Shown: positions 42,063 through 57,151 of the stretch, piece by piece
Position numbering within the stretch: position 1 is the stretch's first letter
Layout: every line of letters starts with the position of its first letter
DNA from: Comamonas koreensis
GTDB lineage: Bacteria; Pseudomonadota; Gammaproteobacteria; Burkholderiales; Burkholderiaceae_C
Assembly (NCBI RefSeq): GCF_014076495.1
Contig: NZ_CP043575.1
Coordinates: 62,001-126,000, forward strand
DNA length: 64,000 nucleotides
Direction: 5' to 3'
Position numbers and translations under genes: made by a program
The notes under the pieces: generated by a model
Databases searched by the model: none
Seen by the model: the letters and a program-made list of their open reading frames with translations, nothing else
What the model was told of the DNA's origin: nothing

Positions 42063-44354
42063 TCAAATCATCAACTCTTTTTCGATAGAGAATGATAACG
42101 ACACTTGGGCACCTAAGATTTTTTCCCCCTCGACTCGATTAGAGATTTCTACGCGAGCGCCATGCTCGTCCGCAATTTTTTTGACGACGGCCAGGCCCAG
42201 GCCGGTACCTCGGGGCTTGGTCGTCACGTAGGGCTCAAATGCCTTTTGTAATATATGTTCTGGAAAACCGCAACCGCAGTCAGCAATTGTCAAACGCACG
42301 CGTTTGCTGTTGCCACTGAACCGGGTGGAGATCCGCACCGCCGGTGCTGATGCCTCCTTGCCCACCCAGGCCTGTTGCGTTGCATCCTGCGCATTTTGCA
42401 GCAAGTTATGGATGACCTGCCGCAACTGCTGCGCATCGCCCATGATACGTGGGGCCGCACTGTCCAGCTCCGCCTCCACCGGTACGACAGCATTTTCCGC
42501 GCCATATAAATGCAGCACGTCCATCACCAGCGCATTGAGGTCGATGGACTGCAGCTCGGCGGCCGGCAGGCGGGCGTAGTCGCGGAACTCGTTGACCAGG
42601 CGCTTCATCGCATCGACCTGGTCGACGATGGTGGTGACAGACTTTTTCAAAATCGCCTGGTCCTGGCCTTCGAGCTTGTTGCCCAGCTTGATCTCCAGCC
42701 GCTCGGCCGACAGCTGGATCGGTGTGAGCGGGTTCTTGATCTCATGGGCCAGGCGCCTGGCCACCTCGCCCCAGGCCTGGGCGCGCTGCGCCGAGACGAT
42801 TTCGGAGATGTCGTCAAACACCAGCAGGCGGCGGTTGTCGGGCAAGGTGGCCCCGCGCGCCACCAGGTTGATGCTGTTCTGGTTGGGCAGCTGGCTGTCG
42901 CCATGGAGCTCATAGGGCTGCTGCCAGTGGTCCAGGTAGTGCTCGTCGGTGACATCGTGCAGGCGGGCAAACTGCCGGTCCACCTCTTGCGCAAAGGCCT
43001 GCAGGCCGGGCAGATCGCGCAGCGGGCGGCCTTCAAAGGCGGCCAGCGGCGCACGCAGAATGCGGGTGGCCCCGGGGTTGCTGGAGTGGATGACGCCCTG
43101 GGCATCAAGCACGATGACGCCGGCGGTAAGGTTGTCCAGAATGGTCTGCAGGCTCTGCCGCGCCTCATCGGTCTGGCGCATGCCGCGCTCGACCGCACGG
43201 CGCGCGTCGAGCAGCTGCTGGGTCATCTCGGCAAACGAGCGGGTCAGGCCGCTTAACTCGTCCTTGCTGGGCAGCACCGGTTTGGGTCGCAGATTGCCCG
43301 ATGCCACCTCGCGCACGCCTTCGGCCAGCACCAAAAGCGGGCGCACCAGCTGGTTGCCCAGCAAGGCGGCCAGCACCACGGCGCCGAAAACGGCCAAGAA
43401 CAGACTCAAGGTGAGCGTGCCGATGTACATGCGGCGCAGGCCGTCGCGCGCCAGCGCGCGTTCCTGGTACTCGCGGTTGGCCTCCTGCACCTTGAGGGCG
43501 TTGACCACCAAGGCCGCTGGCAGCGGCATGGTGGCCTGCAAAAAGCGGCCGTCGGGGATCACCCCCACATCGCCATTGGCGACCTGCACCAGGGTTTTGA
43601 CGCGCACCTTGGACGGGTCGCCGGTGATGGCGCCGTTGATGTCGGCCACCTCTTCGAGGCCATCGATCTGATAGGCGCGCTGCTGCTGGGTGGCGGTGCG
43701 CAGCAACGCGGCCGAGGGCTTGTCGGGGTTGAGCACAAAGCGCGACTGGCCGGTGCTGGCAATGGCCTGGGAGCTGGCCGACCACAGCACCACATCATCG
43801 GCGCCGAGCTGGTCCTTGATGCGCTCGAGCACGAGGCCCGATGCGGCATCCGATATCTGGGACAGCTGGCTGCTGGCGGTGCGGGTGCGCTCGGCCATCG
43901 CCGTGGAGGTGGTGTCGAGCGTGATGCGCGCGAGGTTGACCCCGGCGTCCAGCGCGCCTTCGACCTTGACATCGAACCAGCTCTCGATCGAGCGCGAGAC
44001 GAACTGGTAGGAGACGAAATAGATCACCACGCCGGGCAGCACGCCCACCAGCGCAAAGGTGGCAGCCAGCTTGAGCAGCAGCTTGCTGCCAAAGCGCCGG
44101 GCCACAAGGCGCCGCACCAGGATGACTACGCCCCACAGCACCACCATGCTCAGCACACAGGCCACGCCGATGTTCACGCCCAGCAGCACGCCGTAGTAGC
44201 GCTCGTACAGCACGCGGTTGTTGGTGGCGAAAGACAGCAAGAAGAGCAGCACCAGGCCGATGCCGATCATCGCCGACAGGCCAACGATCACCGACCAGCG
44301 CGCACGGCTGGGCGTGTAGGCCACGCGCATCGACGATGACTTTTCGATTTTCAC
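42063..44354 (-). CDS. NtrY-like membrane sensor histidine kinase
   Basis: 763 residues from GTG 44354, which overlaps the upstream stop (GTGA); ATG 44330 (MRVAYTPS) is another option. Several N-terminal membrane helices surround an extracytoplasmic region (about 130-300), then a HAMP domain (LLGNQLVRPLLVLAEGVREVASGNL), a PAS domain (about 395-500) and HisKA with the phospho-His in RRLAHEIKNPLTPIQLSAERLE. The HATPase domain has HNLLQNAQDA, DCGCGFPEHIL and GTGLGLAVVKKI. It partners with the response regulator just downstream. NtrY/NtrX systems respond to nitrogen or redox state; the signal here is not shown. Confidence 0.9.
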   Translation of the reverse strand: MKIEKSSSMRVAYTPSRARWSVIVGLSAMIGIGLVLLFLLSFATNNRVLYERYYGVLLGVNIGVACVLSMVVLWGVVILVRRLVARRFGSKLLLKLAATFALVGVLPGVVIYFVSYQFVSRSIESWFDVKVEGALDAGVNLARITLDTTSTAMAERTRTASSQLSQISDAASGLVLERIKDQLGADDVVLWSASSQAIASTGQSRFVLNPDKPSAALLRTATQQQRAYQIDGLEEVADINGAITGDPSKVRVKTLVQVANGDVGVIPDGRFLQATMPLPAALVVNALKVQEANREYQERALARDGLRRMYIGTLTLSLFLAVFGAVVLAALLGNQLVRPLLVLAEGVREVASGNLRPKPVLPSKDELSGLTRSFAEMTQQLLDARRAVERGMRQTDEARQSLQTILDNLTAGVIVLDAQGVIHSSNPGATRILRAPLAAFEGRPLRDLPGLQAFAQEVDRQFARLHDVTDEHYLDHWQQPYELHGDSQLPNQNSINLVARGATLPDNRRLLVFDDISEIVSAQRAQAWGEVARRLAHEIKNPLTPIQLSAERLEIKLGNKLEGQDQAILKKSVTTIVDQVDAMKRLVNEFRDYARLPAAELQSIDLNALVMDVLHLYGAENAVVPVEAELDSAAPRIMGDAQQLRQVIHNLLQNAQDATQQAWVGKEASAPAVRISTRFSGNSKRVRLTIADCGCGFPEHILQKAFEPYVTTKPRGTGLGLAVVKKIADEHGARVEISNRVEGEKILGAQVSLSFSIEKELMI

Positions 44355-44947
44355 GGCGCGCTCGCCTCGGGCAGCGGCAGCTGGCTTCTGAGCTGCAGGT
44401 TCAGGCCGCCATTGCTGAACGGCGCGAACTGGAAGATGCGCGGCAGCTGGCTGCTGTCGAGCCGGAAGCTGAACTTGACCAGGTAGTCCACATCGCTTGC
44501 GAGCTCATCGGCGCTGGCGATCTTCCAGTTGCGCACGCGCTTGACCACGAGCATCACTTCTTCGAGGCTGTCAAAGCTCTGGCCCAGCGAGGTCACCGCG
44601 CCGGCGTCGGTCAGCGGCATGCTCGAGACATGCAGGCGCCAGCGCCGGGTCAGCGGCTGGTAACTCACGCGCAGGTAGCGGGCGGTTTTCTTGACGGTCT
44701 TGTCGCGCCAGTACCAGCGCTCGGAGATGACCTCGGCCTCCTGCACAAAGTACAGCGCCACGCCTTTGTTGAGGGCATCTTCGATCTGGTCGGGCAGCGC
44801 AAACTGCAGCGCCACCGTGGCAAAGGCACCGTCGGCATTGCGCACCAGCTGCAGCTCGACCTTTTTCTCATTCTCCGACGCCATGGCCGGTGCCGCTGCG
44901 GCACAGCACAGCATCAGCGCAAGGAGGAAATGGTGGATCAATCGCAT
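44351..44947 (-). CDS. DUF4390 exported protein
   Basis: 198 residues from ATG 44947 (MRLIHHFLLALMLCCAAAAPAMA), a signal peptide with an AMA cleavage site. The mature part (VELQLVRNADGAFATVALQFALPDQIEDALNKGVALYFVQEAEVISERWYWRDKTVKKTARYLRVSYQPLTRRWRLHVSS) is the DUF4390 family, typical just before ntrY-like genes in betaproteobacteria. Periplasmic, function unknown. It lies 10 bp downstream of rsmB, and its stop overlaps the kinase start, so rsmB-DUF4390-kinase-regulator look like one operon. Confidence 0.88.
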   Translation of the reverse strand: MRLIHHFLLALMLCCAAAAPAMASENEKKVELQLVRNADGAFATVALQFALPDQIEDALNKGVALYFVQEAEVISERWYWRDKTVKKTARYLRVSYQPLTRRWRLHVSSMPLTDAGAVTSLGQSFDSLEEVMLVVKRVRNWKIASADELASDVDYLVKFSFRLDSSQLPRIFQFAPFSNGGLNLQLRSQLPLPEASAP

Positions 44948-44957
44948 ACGGACGGGC

Positions 44958-46367
44958 TCAACGAAGCGGCTTGTGCAGCAGCGCGTAGTAAAAACCGTCA
45001 TGGTCGCGCGCCAGGCTGCCCAGGCTATTGTGACCGGCCTCGCGCAACTGTGGCAACAAATGCCCTGGCGCAGGCAGGCGTTGGGCATCGGCGTGGCGGC
45101 GGAGGAACTGCGCCACCTGGCCCTCGCCCTCTTCATGGAAGACCGAGCAGGTGCAGTACAGCAGCCGGCCGCCGGGCACGACCAGGGGCCACAGGGCTTC
45201 GAGCAGCTGGCGCTGGATGGCGGCGAGCTGCGCGATGTCGGTGGCGCGGCGCAGCCAGCGCACATCGGGCTGGCGGCGCACGATGCCCGAGGCCGAGCAA
45301 GGCGCATCCAACAAAATTGCATCAAATTGCTGCAACCCGTGGCGCGCTTGCACCGCCGGCAGCCAGCTGGCCACTTCGCTGCCGCTGGCCACCACCACAT
45401 CGGCCTGCAGTGACAGCCGCGCCAAGGTATCGCCAATGCGTTCGGCGCGCTTGGCATCGATCTCCAGCGCCACCATGTCGATGGGGCGCTGGGGCGTGGC
45501 GGCTTCCAACAGATGCGCGGTCTTGCCGCCGGGCGCGGCGCAGGCATCGAGCACATGCAGCGCGCGGCCATCGTGCGGCTGCAAGCCATCGAGCAGCAGC
45601 GGCGCGGCCATCTGGGCGGCGCTGTCCTGCACCGAGACCCAGCCCTGCGCAAACTGCGGCAGCTGGTCCACCGGCACGCCGCGCGTCAGCACCAGGCCGG
45701 CCTCGCCCACGCCCACCACGGCCTCGATGCCCGCTTCATCCAGCAGCGCCAGGTAATCGGCGCGGCTGCAGCGCTGCAGGTTCACGCGCAAGGCCATCGG
45801 CGCCTGCGCATTGTTGGCCGCCACAATGGCCTGCCAATCTTGCGGATAGTCCTTTTGCAGGCGCCCCAGCCACCACTGCGGGTGGTTGTACTGCGCCACC
45901 GGCTCCTGGGCCACGGCGCGCAGCAGGTCATCGCGCTCGCGCAAAAAACTGCGCAGGCAGCCATTGATGAAGGCCGATTGCGACTTGGTGGCCGAGCGCT
46001 TCTTGGCCGCATCCACCGCCTGGTTCACCACGGTGAAGGCGTCGTAGCGCGGCACCTCGGGCAGCAGCAAGGCCAGCGCCGTGCACAGCAAGGCATCGAC
46101 CGCGCTGGCAGGCTTGCGCGGGGCCAGCTCGGCACGCACGGCTTCTGCGGTGCCCAGCACGCGCAGCACATCCATCAGCAAGGCCTGCACGCCGGCGCGC
46201 AGCGCGGGCTCTACCCCGCCCAACACGGCGCGGGCAGATTGCCCCTGGCGCACATCCTGCAAGGCGCGCGCCACCGCCAGCAGCTGGGCGGACAGGCTGG
46301 GGCCCTGGTTGGTGTTGGGCGCTGTGGCGGCCCGGGAGGGTTGTCGTGGACGGGAAGGGAGGTTCAT
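44958..46367 (-). CDS. rsmB: 16S rRNA m5C967 methyltransferase RsmB
   Basis: 469 residues from ATG 46367 (MNLPSRPRQPSR). An N-terminal NusB-like helical domain (about 20-165) precedes the SAM domain: VLDACAAPGGKTAHLLE (SAM loop), FDAILLDAPCSASGIVRRQPD (motif IV Cys), LLYCTCSVFHEEGE (catalytic Cys of motif VI). It methylates C967 of 16S rRNA. It heads an operon with the DUF4390 gene and the NtrY/NtrX-like pair, the usual betaproteobacterial order. The 200 bp upstream shows nothing but the rpoC terminator. Confidence 0.95.
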   Translation of the reverse strand: MNLPSRPRQPSRAATAPNTNQGPSLSAQLLAVARALQDVRQGQSARAVLGGVEPALRAGVQALLMDVLRVLGTAEAVRAELAPRKPASAVDALLCTALALLLPEVPRYDAFTVVNQAVDAAKKRSATKSQSAFINGCLRSFLRERDDLLRAVAQEPVAQYNHPQWWLGRLQKDYPQDWQAIVAANNAQAPMALRVNLQRCSRADYLALLDEAGIEAVVGVGEAGLVLTRGVPVDQLPQFAQGWVSVQDSAAQMAAPLLLDGLQPHDGRALHVLDACAAPGGKTAHLLEAATPQRPIDMVALEIDAKRAERIGDTLARLSLQADVVVASGSEVASWLPAVQARHGLQQFDAILLDAPCSASGIVRRQPDVRWLRRATDIAQLAAIQRQLLEALWPLVVPGGRLLYCTCSVFHEEGEGQVAQFLRRHADAQRLPAPGHLLPQLREAGHNSLGSLARDHDGFYYALLHKPLR

Positions 46368-46566
46368 GCCGAAGGAGTGCAATGGCCTGGGTGCCGCTGC
46401 GGATCAAAAGGAATACTAATCGATATGCCCCAGGAGGCCTCTGCGCGTGCAGAGCCTGCCTGGTAAAGACGCTGTGCAAAGTGACCTGCTTCAGACACGA
46501 AATGGAGCAGAGGACTTTGCACAGAGCCATCATCAGGGCGCGTCAGCAGCCGGGCTGCCAGGCATT

Positions 46567-46602
46567 AAAAAACCCGTAATTCCGCGGCGCGAAATTACGG
46601 GT
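46567..46602 (-). terminator. Terminator of the rpoBC operon
   Basis: ACCCGTAATT (46572-46581) and AATTACGGGT (46593-46602) form a 10-bp stem. On the minus strand a run of six Ts follows. It lies about 50 bp after the rpoC stop and is the clear intrinsic terminator of the large ribosomal/RNA polymerase operon. Confidence 0.92.
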
Positions 46603-46616
46603 CTTGCTCAGCCCAA

Positions 46617-46640
46617 CCTGACCGATAGGTATCGGTCAGG
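46617..46640. repeat. Perfect palindrome just after rpoC
   Basis: CCTGACCGAT-AGGT-ATCGGTCAGG, 10-bp perfect arms with a 4-base loop, 11 bp after the rpoC stop and upstream of the terminator. No T-run follows, so it may stabilise the 3' end of the mRNA or be a protein site. Its role is unknown. Confidence 0.6.
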
Positions 46641-46650
46641 GATTGGCGGC

Positions 46651-49600
46651 TTAGTCAGCAGCAGGGTCTGCAGCGCTGTCGGCAGCGGCCACCGCTTCTT
46701 CCGACACACCGGCCAGATCGGCCGCTTCTGCATCGGCGATGGCGCGGCGCTCGGCCTCGTCCATCTCGTCCTTGGCCTTGCGTGCCTGGTGGTAAGCCAG
46801 ACCGGTACCAGCGGGGATCAGACGACCCACGATGACGTTTTCCTTCAGGCCACGCAGCTCGTCGCGCTTGCCCATGATGGCAGCCTCGGTCAGCACGCGG
46901 GTCGTTTCCTGGAAGGAAGCGGCCGAGATGAAGGAGTCGGTCGACAGCGAAGCCTTGGTAATACCCAGCAACACGTTGGAGTAGACCGCTGGGATCTTGC
47001 CATCGCGCTGTGCAGCTTCGTTGGTGTTGAGCACTTCGGAGCGCTCGACCTGCTCACCCTGGATGTAGGAGGTATCACCTGGGGCTTCGATGACCACGCG
47101 GCGCAGCATCTGGCGAACGATCACCTCGATGTGCTTGTCGTTGATCTTCACGCCTTGCAAGCGGTACACGTCCTGCACTTCGTCAACGATGTAGCGCGAC
47201 AGCTCTTCGATACCCAGCAGACGCAGGATGTCCTGCGGATCGGCTGGGCCGTCGACGATCAGCTCGCCCTTGTTGACCACCTGGCCTTCGTGCACCAGGA
47301 TGTTGCGTTCCTTTGGAACCAGCTCTTCCCAGACCTTGCCTTCCAGATCGGTGATCTGCAGGCGCACCTTGCCCTTGGTTTCCTTACCGTAGGACACGGT
47401 ACCGGTCATCTCGGCCAGCGCGCCCTTGTCCTTCGGCGTACGGGCTTCGAACAGCTCGGCCACACGTGGCAGACCACCGGTAATGTCGCGGGTCTTCTGG
47501 CCTTCCATAGGAATACGGGCCAGCACTTCGCCGGGGCCCACTTCCTGGCCATCACGCACCTGCAGCAGAGCGCCGACCTGGAAGCCGATCGTCACCGCGT
47601 GGTCGGTACCAGGAATCTTGACTTCCTGGCCGTTGGCATCAGCCAGCTTGACCTGCGGACGCACCACCTTGGCAGAACCACGGTGCTTCGGATCGATCAC
47701 CACCAGGGTGGATAGACCGGTCACTTCGTCGACCTGCTTGGCCACGGTCAGACCTTCTTCCACATTCTCGAACTTCACCTGACCGGCGTATTCGGTAATG
47801 ATGGGTCGGGTCAGCGGATCCCAGTTGGCCAGCACGGTGCCCGCCTTGATCTGTTGATCAGGCTTGATCGACAAGATAGCGCCGTAAGGCATCTTGTGAC
47901 GCTCGCGCTCGCGGCCGTACTCGTCCTGGATCACGATTTCGCCGGAGCGGGAAATCACAACCAGTTCGCCCTTGTTGTTGGTCACATAGCGCATCTGTGG
48001 GTTGAAACCCACGATACCGTTGGACTTGGCTTCCACGCTGGAGGCCACAGCCGCACGCGAAGCCGCACCACCGATGTGGAACGTACGCATGGTCAGCTGC
48101 GTGCCAGGCTCACCGATCGACTGGGCAGCGATCACACCGACGGCTTCGCCGAGGTTGATCATGCCGCCACGGCCCAGGTCGCGGCCGTAGCAGGTAGCGC
48201 ACAGACCAAAGCGGGTTTCGCAGGTCAGTGCGGTGCGCACCTTCACTTCGTCCACGCCAGCCGCTTCCAGATCTTCGATCAGGTCTTCGTCCAGCAGGTC
48301 GCCGGCCTTGGCCAGCACCGCGCGGGTTTCGGGGTGCAGCACTTCGTCCGCAGCGGTACGGCCGAGGATACGGTCGCGCAGCGATTCGATCACTTCACCG
48401 CCTTCCACCACAGCGCGCATCAAGGTGCCGTTGTGCGTGCCGCAGTCGAGCTCGGTGATCACCAAGTCCTGCGTCACGTCCACCAGACGACGCGTCAGGT
48501 AACCGGAGTTAGCCGTCTTCAGCGCCGTATCGGCCAGACCCTTACGGGCACCGTGGGTGGAGATGAAGTACTGCAACACGTTGAGGCCTTCGCGGAAGTT
48601 CGCGGTAATAGGCGTCTCAATGATCGAGCCATCGGGCTTGGCCATCAGACCACGCATACCTGCCAGCTGGCGGATCTGTGCGGCCGAGCCACGGGCGCCG
48701 GAGTCGGCCATCATGTAAATCGCGTTGAACGATTCCTGATCGACTTCGTTGCCATGGCGGTCAATGACCTTTTCCTTGGCCAGCTGGGCCATCATGACCT
48801 TGGAGACTTCGTCACCGGCCTTGCCCCAGATGTCCACCACCTTGTTGTAGCGCTCGCCAGCCGTCACCAGACCGGAGACGTACTGCTGCTCGATTTCCTT
48901 CACTTCCGCTTCGGAGCGGGCGATGATCTCGGCCTTTTGCGGTGGCACCAGCATGTCGCCAATGGCGATCGAGATACCGGAGCGCGTTGCCAGACGGAAG
49001 CCGTTTTGCAGCAGCTTGTCGGCGAACACCACGGTTTCCTTCAAGCCACACTTGCGGAACGAGATGTTGATCAGCTTGGAGATTTCCTTCTTCTTCAACG
49101 TCTTGTTGATCGAAGAGAAAGGCATACCCTTGGGCAGAATCTCGGACAGCAGCGCGCGGCCCACGGTGGTTTCCACCAGCTTGGTCGTCGGCTCGAACTC
49201 ACCCGAGGCCTTGTTCTTGTTCCACTCGGTCAGACGCACGCTGATCTTGGTGGCGCGCTCGACCTGCTCGGCATCCAGTGCGCGTTGCACTTCGCCGATG
49301 TCGGAGAACACCATGCCTTCGCCCTTGCCGTTGATCCGCTCACGGGTGGCCTGGTACAGGCCCAGCACCACGTCCTGAGAAGGAACGATCGAGGGTTCGC
49401 CCGAAGCGGGGAACAGCACGTTGTTGGAGGCCAGCATCAGGGTGCGGGCTTCCATCTGTGCTTCCACCGACAGCGGCACGTGAACAGCCATCTGGTCACC
49501 GTCGAAGTCAGCGTTGAATGCCGCGCAAACCAACGGGTGCAGTTGCAGGGCCTTGCCTTCGATCAGGATAGGCTCGAACGCCTGGATACCCAGACGGTGC

Positions 49601-50880
49601 AGCGTAGGCGCACGGTTGAGCATGATCGGATGCTCGCGAATCACCTCTTCCAGGATGTCCCACACCACGGGGGTGCCGGTTTCCACTTCCTTCTTGGCGG
49701 CCTTGATGGTCGTGGCGATGCCACGCGCTTCGAGCTGCGCGAAGATGAAAGGCTTGAACAGCTCCAGCGCCATCAGCTTGGGCAGACCGCACTGGTGCAG
49801 CTTGAGCGTTGGGCCCACGGTAATCACGGAACGACCGGAGTAGTCGACGCGCTTACCCAGCAAGTTCTGACGGAAACGACCGCTCTTACCCTTGATCATG
49901 TCGGCCAGCGACTTGAGGGCACGCTTGTTCGCGCCGGTCATGGCCTTGCCACGGCGGCCGTTGTCCAGCAGCGAGTCGACCGCTTCTTGCAGCATGCGCT
50001 TTTCATTGCGGGCAATGATCTCTGGGGCCTTGAGCTCCAGCAGGCGGCGCAGACGCGAGTTACGGTTGATGACGCGGCGGTACAGGTCGTTCAGGTCGGA
50101 GGTCGCAAAGCGGCCGCCATCCAGCGGCACCAGCGGACGCAGATCGGGAGGCAGCACAGGCAGCACTTCCATAACCATCCAACCGGGCTTGATGCCGGAC
50201 TTCTTGAACGCTTCGAGCAGCTTCAGGCGCTTGGCATTCTTCTTGACCTTGACTTCGGAGCCGGTCAGGTCGTTGCGCAGGCGCTCGATTTCCGAGTCGA
50301 TCTCGATGCCTTCGAGCAGGTCCTTGATGCCTTCGGCGCCCATCTTGGCCACGAATTCATCACCGTACTCTTCGACGTTCTTGTCGTACTCGTCTTCCGA
50401 CATGATGCTGAACTTCTTCAGCGGGGTCATGCCGGGGTCGGTCACCACATAGGCTTCGAAGTACAGCACGCGTTCGATGTCGCGCAGGGTCATATCCAGC
50501 ACCAGACCCAGGCGCGATGGCAGGGACTTGAGGAACCAGATATGGGCGCAAGGCGCGGCCAGGTCGATGTGACCCATGCGTTCGCGGCGCACCTTGGTCT
50601 GCGTGACTTCAACGCCGCACTTCTCGCAGATCACACCGCGGTGCTTCAAGCGCTTGTACTTGCCGCACAGGCATTCGTAGTCCTTGATCGGGCCAAAGAT
50701 CTTGGCGCAGAACAGACCATCGCGCTCGGGCTTGAAGGTACGGTAGTTGATGGTCTCGGGCTTCTTCACTTCACCGAAAGACCACGAACGGATCTTTTCG
50801 GGCGAAGCCAGGCCGATTTTGATGGCATCGAAATGCTCATCAGGCGTGAATTGTTTGAACAGGTCGAGTAGCGATTTCAT
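46651..50880 (-). CDS. rpoC: RNA polymerase subunit beta'
   Basis: 1409 residues, full length. The N-terminal zinc site reads [22 protein letters not shown]. The catalytic Mg motif is [18 protein letters not shown]. The second zinc site reads [16 protein letters not shown]. The trigger-loop and bridge-helix regions ([24 protein letters not shown]) are intact. It forms the core RNA polymerase with RpoA, RpoB and RpoZ. It starts 20 bp downstream of rpoB on the same strand and is the last gene of the operon. Confidence 0.99.
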   Translation of the reverse strand: MKSLLDLFKQFTPDEHFDAIKIGLASPEKIRSWSFGEVKKPETINYRTFKPERDGLFCAKIFGPIKDYECLCGKYKRLKHRGVICEKCGVEVTQTKVRRERMGHIDLAAPCAHIWFLKSLPSRLGLVLDMTLRDIERVLYFEAYVVTDPGMTPLKKFSIMSEDEYDKNVEEYGDEFVAKMGAEGIKDLLEGIEIDSEIERLRNDLTGSEVKVKKNAKRLKLLEAFKKSGIKPGWMVMEVLPVLPPDLRPLVPLDGGRFATSDLNDLYRRVINRNSRLRRLLELKAPEIIARNEKRMLQEAVDSLLDNGRRGKAMTGANKRALKSLADMIKGKSGRFRQNLLGKRVDYSGRSVITVGPTLKLHQCGLPKLMALELFKPFIFAQLEARGIATTIKAAKKEVETGTPVVWDILEEVIREHPIMLNRAPTLHRLGIQAFEPILIEGKALQLHPLVCAAFNADFDGDQMAVHVPLSVEAQMEARTLMLASNNVLFPASGEPSIVPSQDVVLGLYQATRERINGKGEGMVFSDIGEVQRALDAEQVERATKISVRLTEWNKNKASGEFEPTTKLVETTVGRALLSEILPKGMPFSSINKTLKKKEISKLINISFRKCGLKETVVFADKLLQNGFRLATRSGISIAIGDMLVPPQKAEIIARSEAEVKEIEQQYVSGLVTAGERYNKVVDIWGKAGDEVSKVMMAQLAKEKVIDRHGNEVDQESFNAIYMMADSGARGSAAQIRQLAGMRGLMAKPDGSIIETPITANFREGLNVLQYFISTHGARKGLADTALKTANSGYLTRRLVDVTQDLVITELDCGTHNGTLMRAVVEGGEVIESLRDRILGRTAADEVLHPETRAVLAKAGDLLDEDLIEDLEAAGVDEVKVRTALTCETRFGLCATCYGRDLGRGGMINLGEAVGVIAAQSIGEPGTQLTMRTFHIGGAASRAAVASSVEAKSNGIVGFNPQMRYVTNNKGELVVISRSGEIVIQDEYGRERERHKMPYGAILSIKPDQQIKAGTVLANWDPLTRPIITEYAGQVKFENVEEGLTVAKQVDEVTGLSTLVVIDPKHRGSAKVVRPQVKLADANGQEVKIPGTDHAVTIGFQVGALLQVRDGQEVGPGEVLARIPMEGQKTRDITGGLPRVAELFEARTPKDKGALAEMTGTVSYGKETKGKVRLQITDLEGKVWEELVPKERNILVHEGQVVNKGELIVDGPADPQDILRLLGIEELSRYIVDEVQDVYRLQGVKINDKHIEVIVRQMLRRVVIEAPGDTSYIQGEQVERSEVLNTNEAAQRDGKIPAVYSNVLLGITKASLSTDSFISAASFQETTRVLTEAAIMGKRDELRGLKENVIVGRLIPAGTGLAYHQARKAKDEMDEAERRAIADAEAADLAGVSEEAVAAADSAADPAAD

Positions 50881-50899
50881 AGACTCTTTCCCCCTTCAA

Positions 50900-55012
<4,113 letters not shown>

Positions 55013-55234
55013 GAGATCTCCGGGCAAAGACATGAGTCCTGGGTCTTCGACGACACCCCCGCGAGGGGGTTGCAGCTTGGTGGGTTGGCCACTACCAACC
55101 ATGGCAGACGGTGGTGCATTGCACACCACCCGAACCAAGGGGTTTTCTAGTGTCGGATGTTAGAAAACACTAAAAATCAGCCATCAACAGCCAGTTTTTG
55201 GTGTGCTCTAGCGAACGATATTCCAGAAGCGCCA

Positions 55235-55268
55235 AAGGCTGGAGCACCTTTTCGGGTACTCCAGCCTT
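55235..55268 (-). promoter_or_regulatory. Hairpin in the rplL-rpoB spacer, attenuator-like
   Basis: AAGGCTGGAG (55235-55244) and CTCCAGCCTT (55259-55268) form a 10-bp stem in the mRNA between rplL and rpoB. No T-run follows on the minus strand. E. coli has a partial terminator and an RNase III site at this place; the same role is likely here but not shown. Confidence 0.6.
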
Positions 55269-55282
55269 GAAAAAGCCCTCAA

Positions 55283-55657
55283 TTACTTGAGTTCGGCCTT
55301 TGCACCAGCGTCCACCAGCTTCTTAGCAGCGGCTTCAGCGTCAGCCTTAGGCATAGCTTCCTTCAGAACCTTAGGAGCGCCATCGACCATGTCCTTGGCT
55401 TCCTTCAGACCCAGACCGGTGATTTCACGCACGGCCTTGATCACGCCAACCTTGTTAGCGCCGGCTTCCAGCAGCACCAGGTTGAACTCGGTCTTTTCTT
55501 CAGCAGCAGCAGCGGCACCGCCACCACCAGCAGCAGGAGCGGCCATAGCAGCAGCGCTCACGCCAAACTTCTCTTCAATTGCCTTGACCAGGTCGTTCAG
55601 TTCCAGAACAGTCATGCTGTCCAGGGAGGTCAAGAATGCGTCTTTATCGAATGCCAT
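55283..55657 (-). CDS. rplL: Ribosomal protein L7/L12
   Basis: 124 residues: [83 protein letters not shown]. It has the N-terminal dimerisation helices, the Ala/Gly hinge and the C-terminal factor-binding domain. The protein forms the L12 stalk that recruits translation GTPases. It lies 37 bp after rplJ. Normal length. Confidence 0.98.
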   Translation of the reverse strand: MAFDKDAFLTSLDSMTVLELNDLVKAIEEKFGVSAAAMAAPAAGGGGAAAAAEEKTEFNLVLLEAGANKVGVIKAVREITGLGLKEAKDMVDGAPKVLKEAMPKADAEAAAKKLVDAGAKAELK

Positions 55658-55694
55658 TTTGATTTCCTAAATATATCGGTTGGTTTTGCCGCGC

Positions 55695-56213
55695 TTAAGC
55701 TGCAGCGACTTCGGCGACTTCCGCGCCTTCGCCCTTTTTGGCCGCCAATGCGCCCAGCACAACGGCCGTACGCGAGATTGGCGACATGAGCAAGCCACAC
55801 AATTGGGCCAGCAGCACTTCCTTGGAAGGCACGCTTGCCAGTTGCTTAACGCTGTTAGCGTCCAACGCCTTTCCTTCGAATGCACCACCGCGAATCACCA
55901 ACTTGTCGTTGGTCTTCGCGAAATCGGCCACTACCTTGGCAGCGGCGATTGCATCTTCAGAGAAACCGTAGATCAGCGGGCCGGTCATCTGGTCAGCGAC
56001 CACTTCAAAGCTGCTACCAGCAACAGCGCGACGAGCCAGGGTGTTCTTCAGAACACTCAGCGTCACGCCTTGCTTGCGTGCTTCCACACGCAGCTTCGTC
56101 ATGTCAGCGACCGTGATGCCGCGGTATTCCGCGAACACAAGCGTTTGAGCTTTAGCGGCGAGGCTGGTCACTTCATTGATGACCGCTTCTTTCTCACTGC
56201 GATTCAGACTCAA
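55695..56213 (-). CDS. rplJ: Ribosomal protein L10
   Basis: 172 residues: [63 protein letters not shown]. This is the stalk-base domain, and the C-terminal helix ([24 protein letters not shown]) anchors L12 dimers. In many bacteria L10 (with L12) represses its own operon by binding the leader upstream of rplJ; 241 bp of spacer here could hold that leader. Confidence 0.98.
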   Translation of the reverse strand: MSLNRSEKEAVINEVTSLAAKAQTLVFAEYRGITVADMTKLRVEARKQGVTLSVLKNTLARRAVAGSSFEVVADQMTGPLIYGFSEDAIAAAKVVADFAKTNDKLVIRGGAFEGKALDANSVKQLASVPSKEVLLAQLCGLLMSPISRTAVVLGALAAKKGEGAEVAEVAAA

Positions 56214-56454
56214 GGTCTACTCCTTCAAATGCGCATTAGGAGCGAACTCCACCTGCGCGCTCTTGTTGCAGCGACCAACTGTTTTGGAAATTCATCCATC
56301 TGCAGCGGGATCGCCATCTGCGTTGGCAAAAAGATTTAAGTGATCGAATCACACCAACGGTCTTGGATGGCCTGGCATGGCGTCTTTTTCAAAACCCCTT
56401 GCCAGCCCACCACACCAGACAGGTGCAAGCACCTGCCTGACGATTTTTTAGCAA
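56214..56454 (-). ncRNA. Putative L10 leader (rplJ 5' region)
   Basis: The 241-bp spacer between rplA and rplJ is far longer than the others in this operon. It contains a strong stem (GGCAGGTGC-TT-GCACCTGTC near 56420-56440) and further pairing potential. L10 autoregulates through a leader structure at this place in E. coli. I could not confirm the conserved kink-turn and loop sequences by eye, so this is positional inference. Confidence 0.4.
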
Positions 56455-57150
56455 TTACGCTGCGATGGTCTGTGCATCGACGCGCACGCCGATACCCATC
56501 GTCGACGACACCGCCACCTTGCGCAGGTACAGACCCTTGCTGGTAGCTGGCTTTGCCTTGTTCAGAGCGTCGATCAGGGCTGCCAGGTTGCCTTGCAGCT
56601 TGTCGTTCTCGAACGAGCGGCGGCCGATGGTCGAGTGAACGATACCAGCCTTGTCAACGCGGAACTGCACCTGACCTGCCTTGGCGTTCTTCACAGCCGT
56701 AGCGACGTCGGGAGTCACGGTGCCCACCTTGGGGTTAGGCATCAGACCACGTGGGCCCAGGATTTGACCCAGGGTACCAACGATACGCATGGCGTCAGGC
56801 GCAGCGATCACGATGTCGAAAGGCATGTCACCAGCCTTGACCATCGCGGCCAGCTCGTCCATACCCACGATATCGGCACCAGCGGCCTTGGCTTCTTCAG
56901 CCTTGGCGCCTTGTGCGAACACGGCCACGCGGGTGGTCTTGCCGGTGCCGTTAGGCAGCACGACAGCGCCACGAACCACTTGGTCCGACTTCTTGGCGTC
57001 CACGCCCAGCTGGATAGCCACGTCGATGGATTCGTCGAACTTGGCCGTTGCTGCGTCCTTGACGATTGCAACTGCATCAGCGAATGCGTACAGCTTGGTG
57101 GTGTCCACCTTGCCTTGCAGGGCCTTTTGCTTCTTGGTCAACTTTGCCAT
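56455..57150 (-). CDS. rplA: Ribosomal protein L1
   Basis: 231 residues from ATG 57150 ([72 protein letters not shown]). It binds 23S rRNA at the E-site stalk and often represses rplKA translation. It starts one base after the rplK stop (57152), so the two are coupled. Conserved RNA-binding blocks such as [28 protein letters not shown] are present. Confidence 0.98.
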   Translation of the reverse strand: MAKLTKKQKALQGKVDTTKLYAFADAVAIVKDAATAKFDESIDVAIQLGVDAKKSDQVVRGAVVLPNGTGKTTRVAVFAQGAKAEEAKAAGADIVGMDELAAMVKAGDMPFDIVIAAPDAMRIVGTLGQILGPRGLMPNPKVGTVTPDVATAVKNAKAGQVQFRVDKAGIVHSTIGRRSFENDKLQGNLAALIDALNKAKPATSKGLYLRKVAVSSTMGIGVRVDAQTIAA

Positions 57151-57151
57151 C

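Noticed and set aside
47854..50871. 1005-codon plus-strand open frame opposite rpoC
   Set aside because: It runs exactly antisense to rpoC, has a His/Gln/Val-rich composition without family motifs, and is explained by GC-rich third positions.
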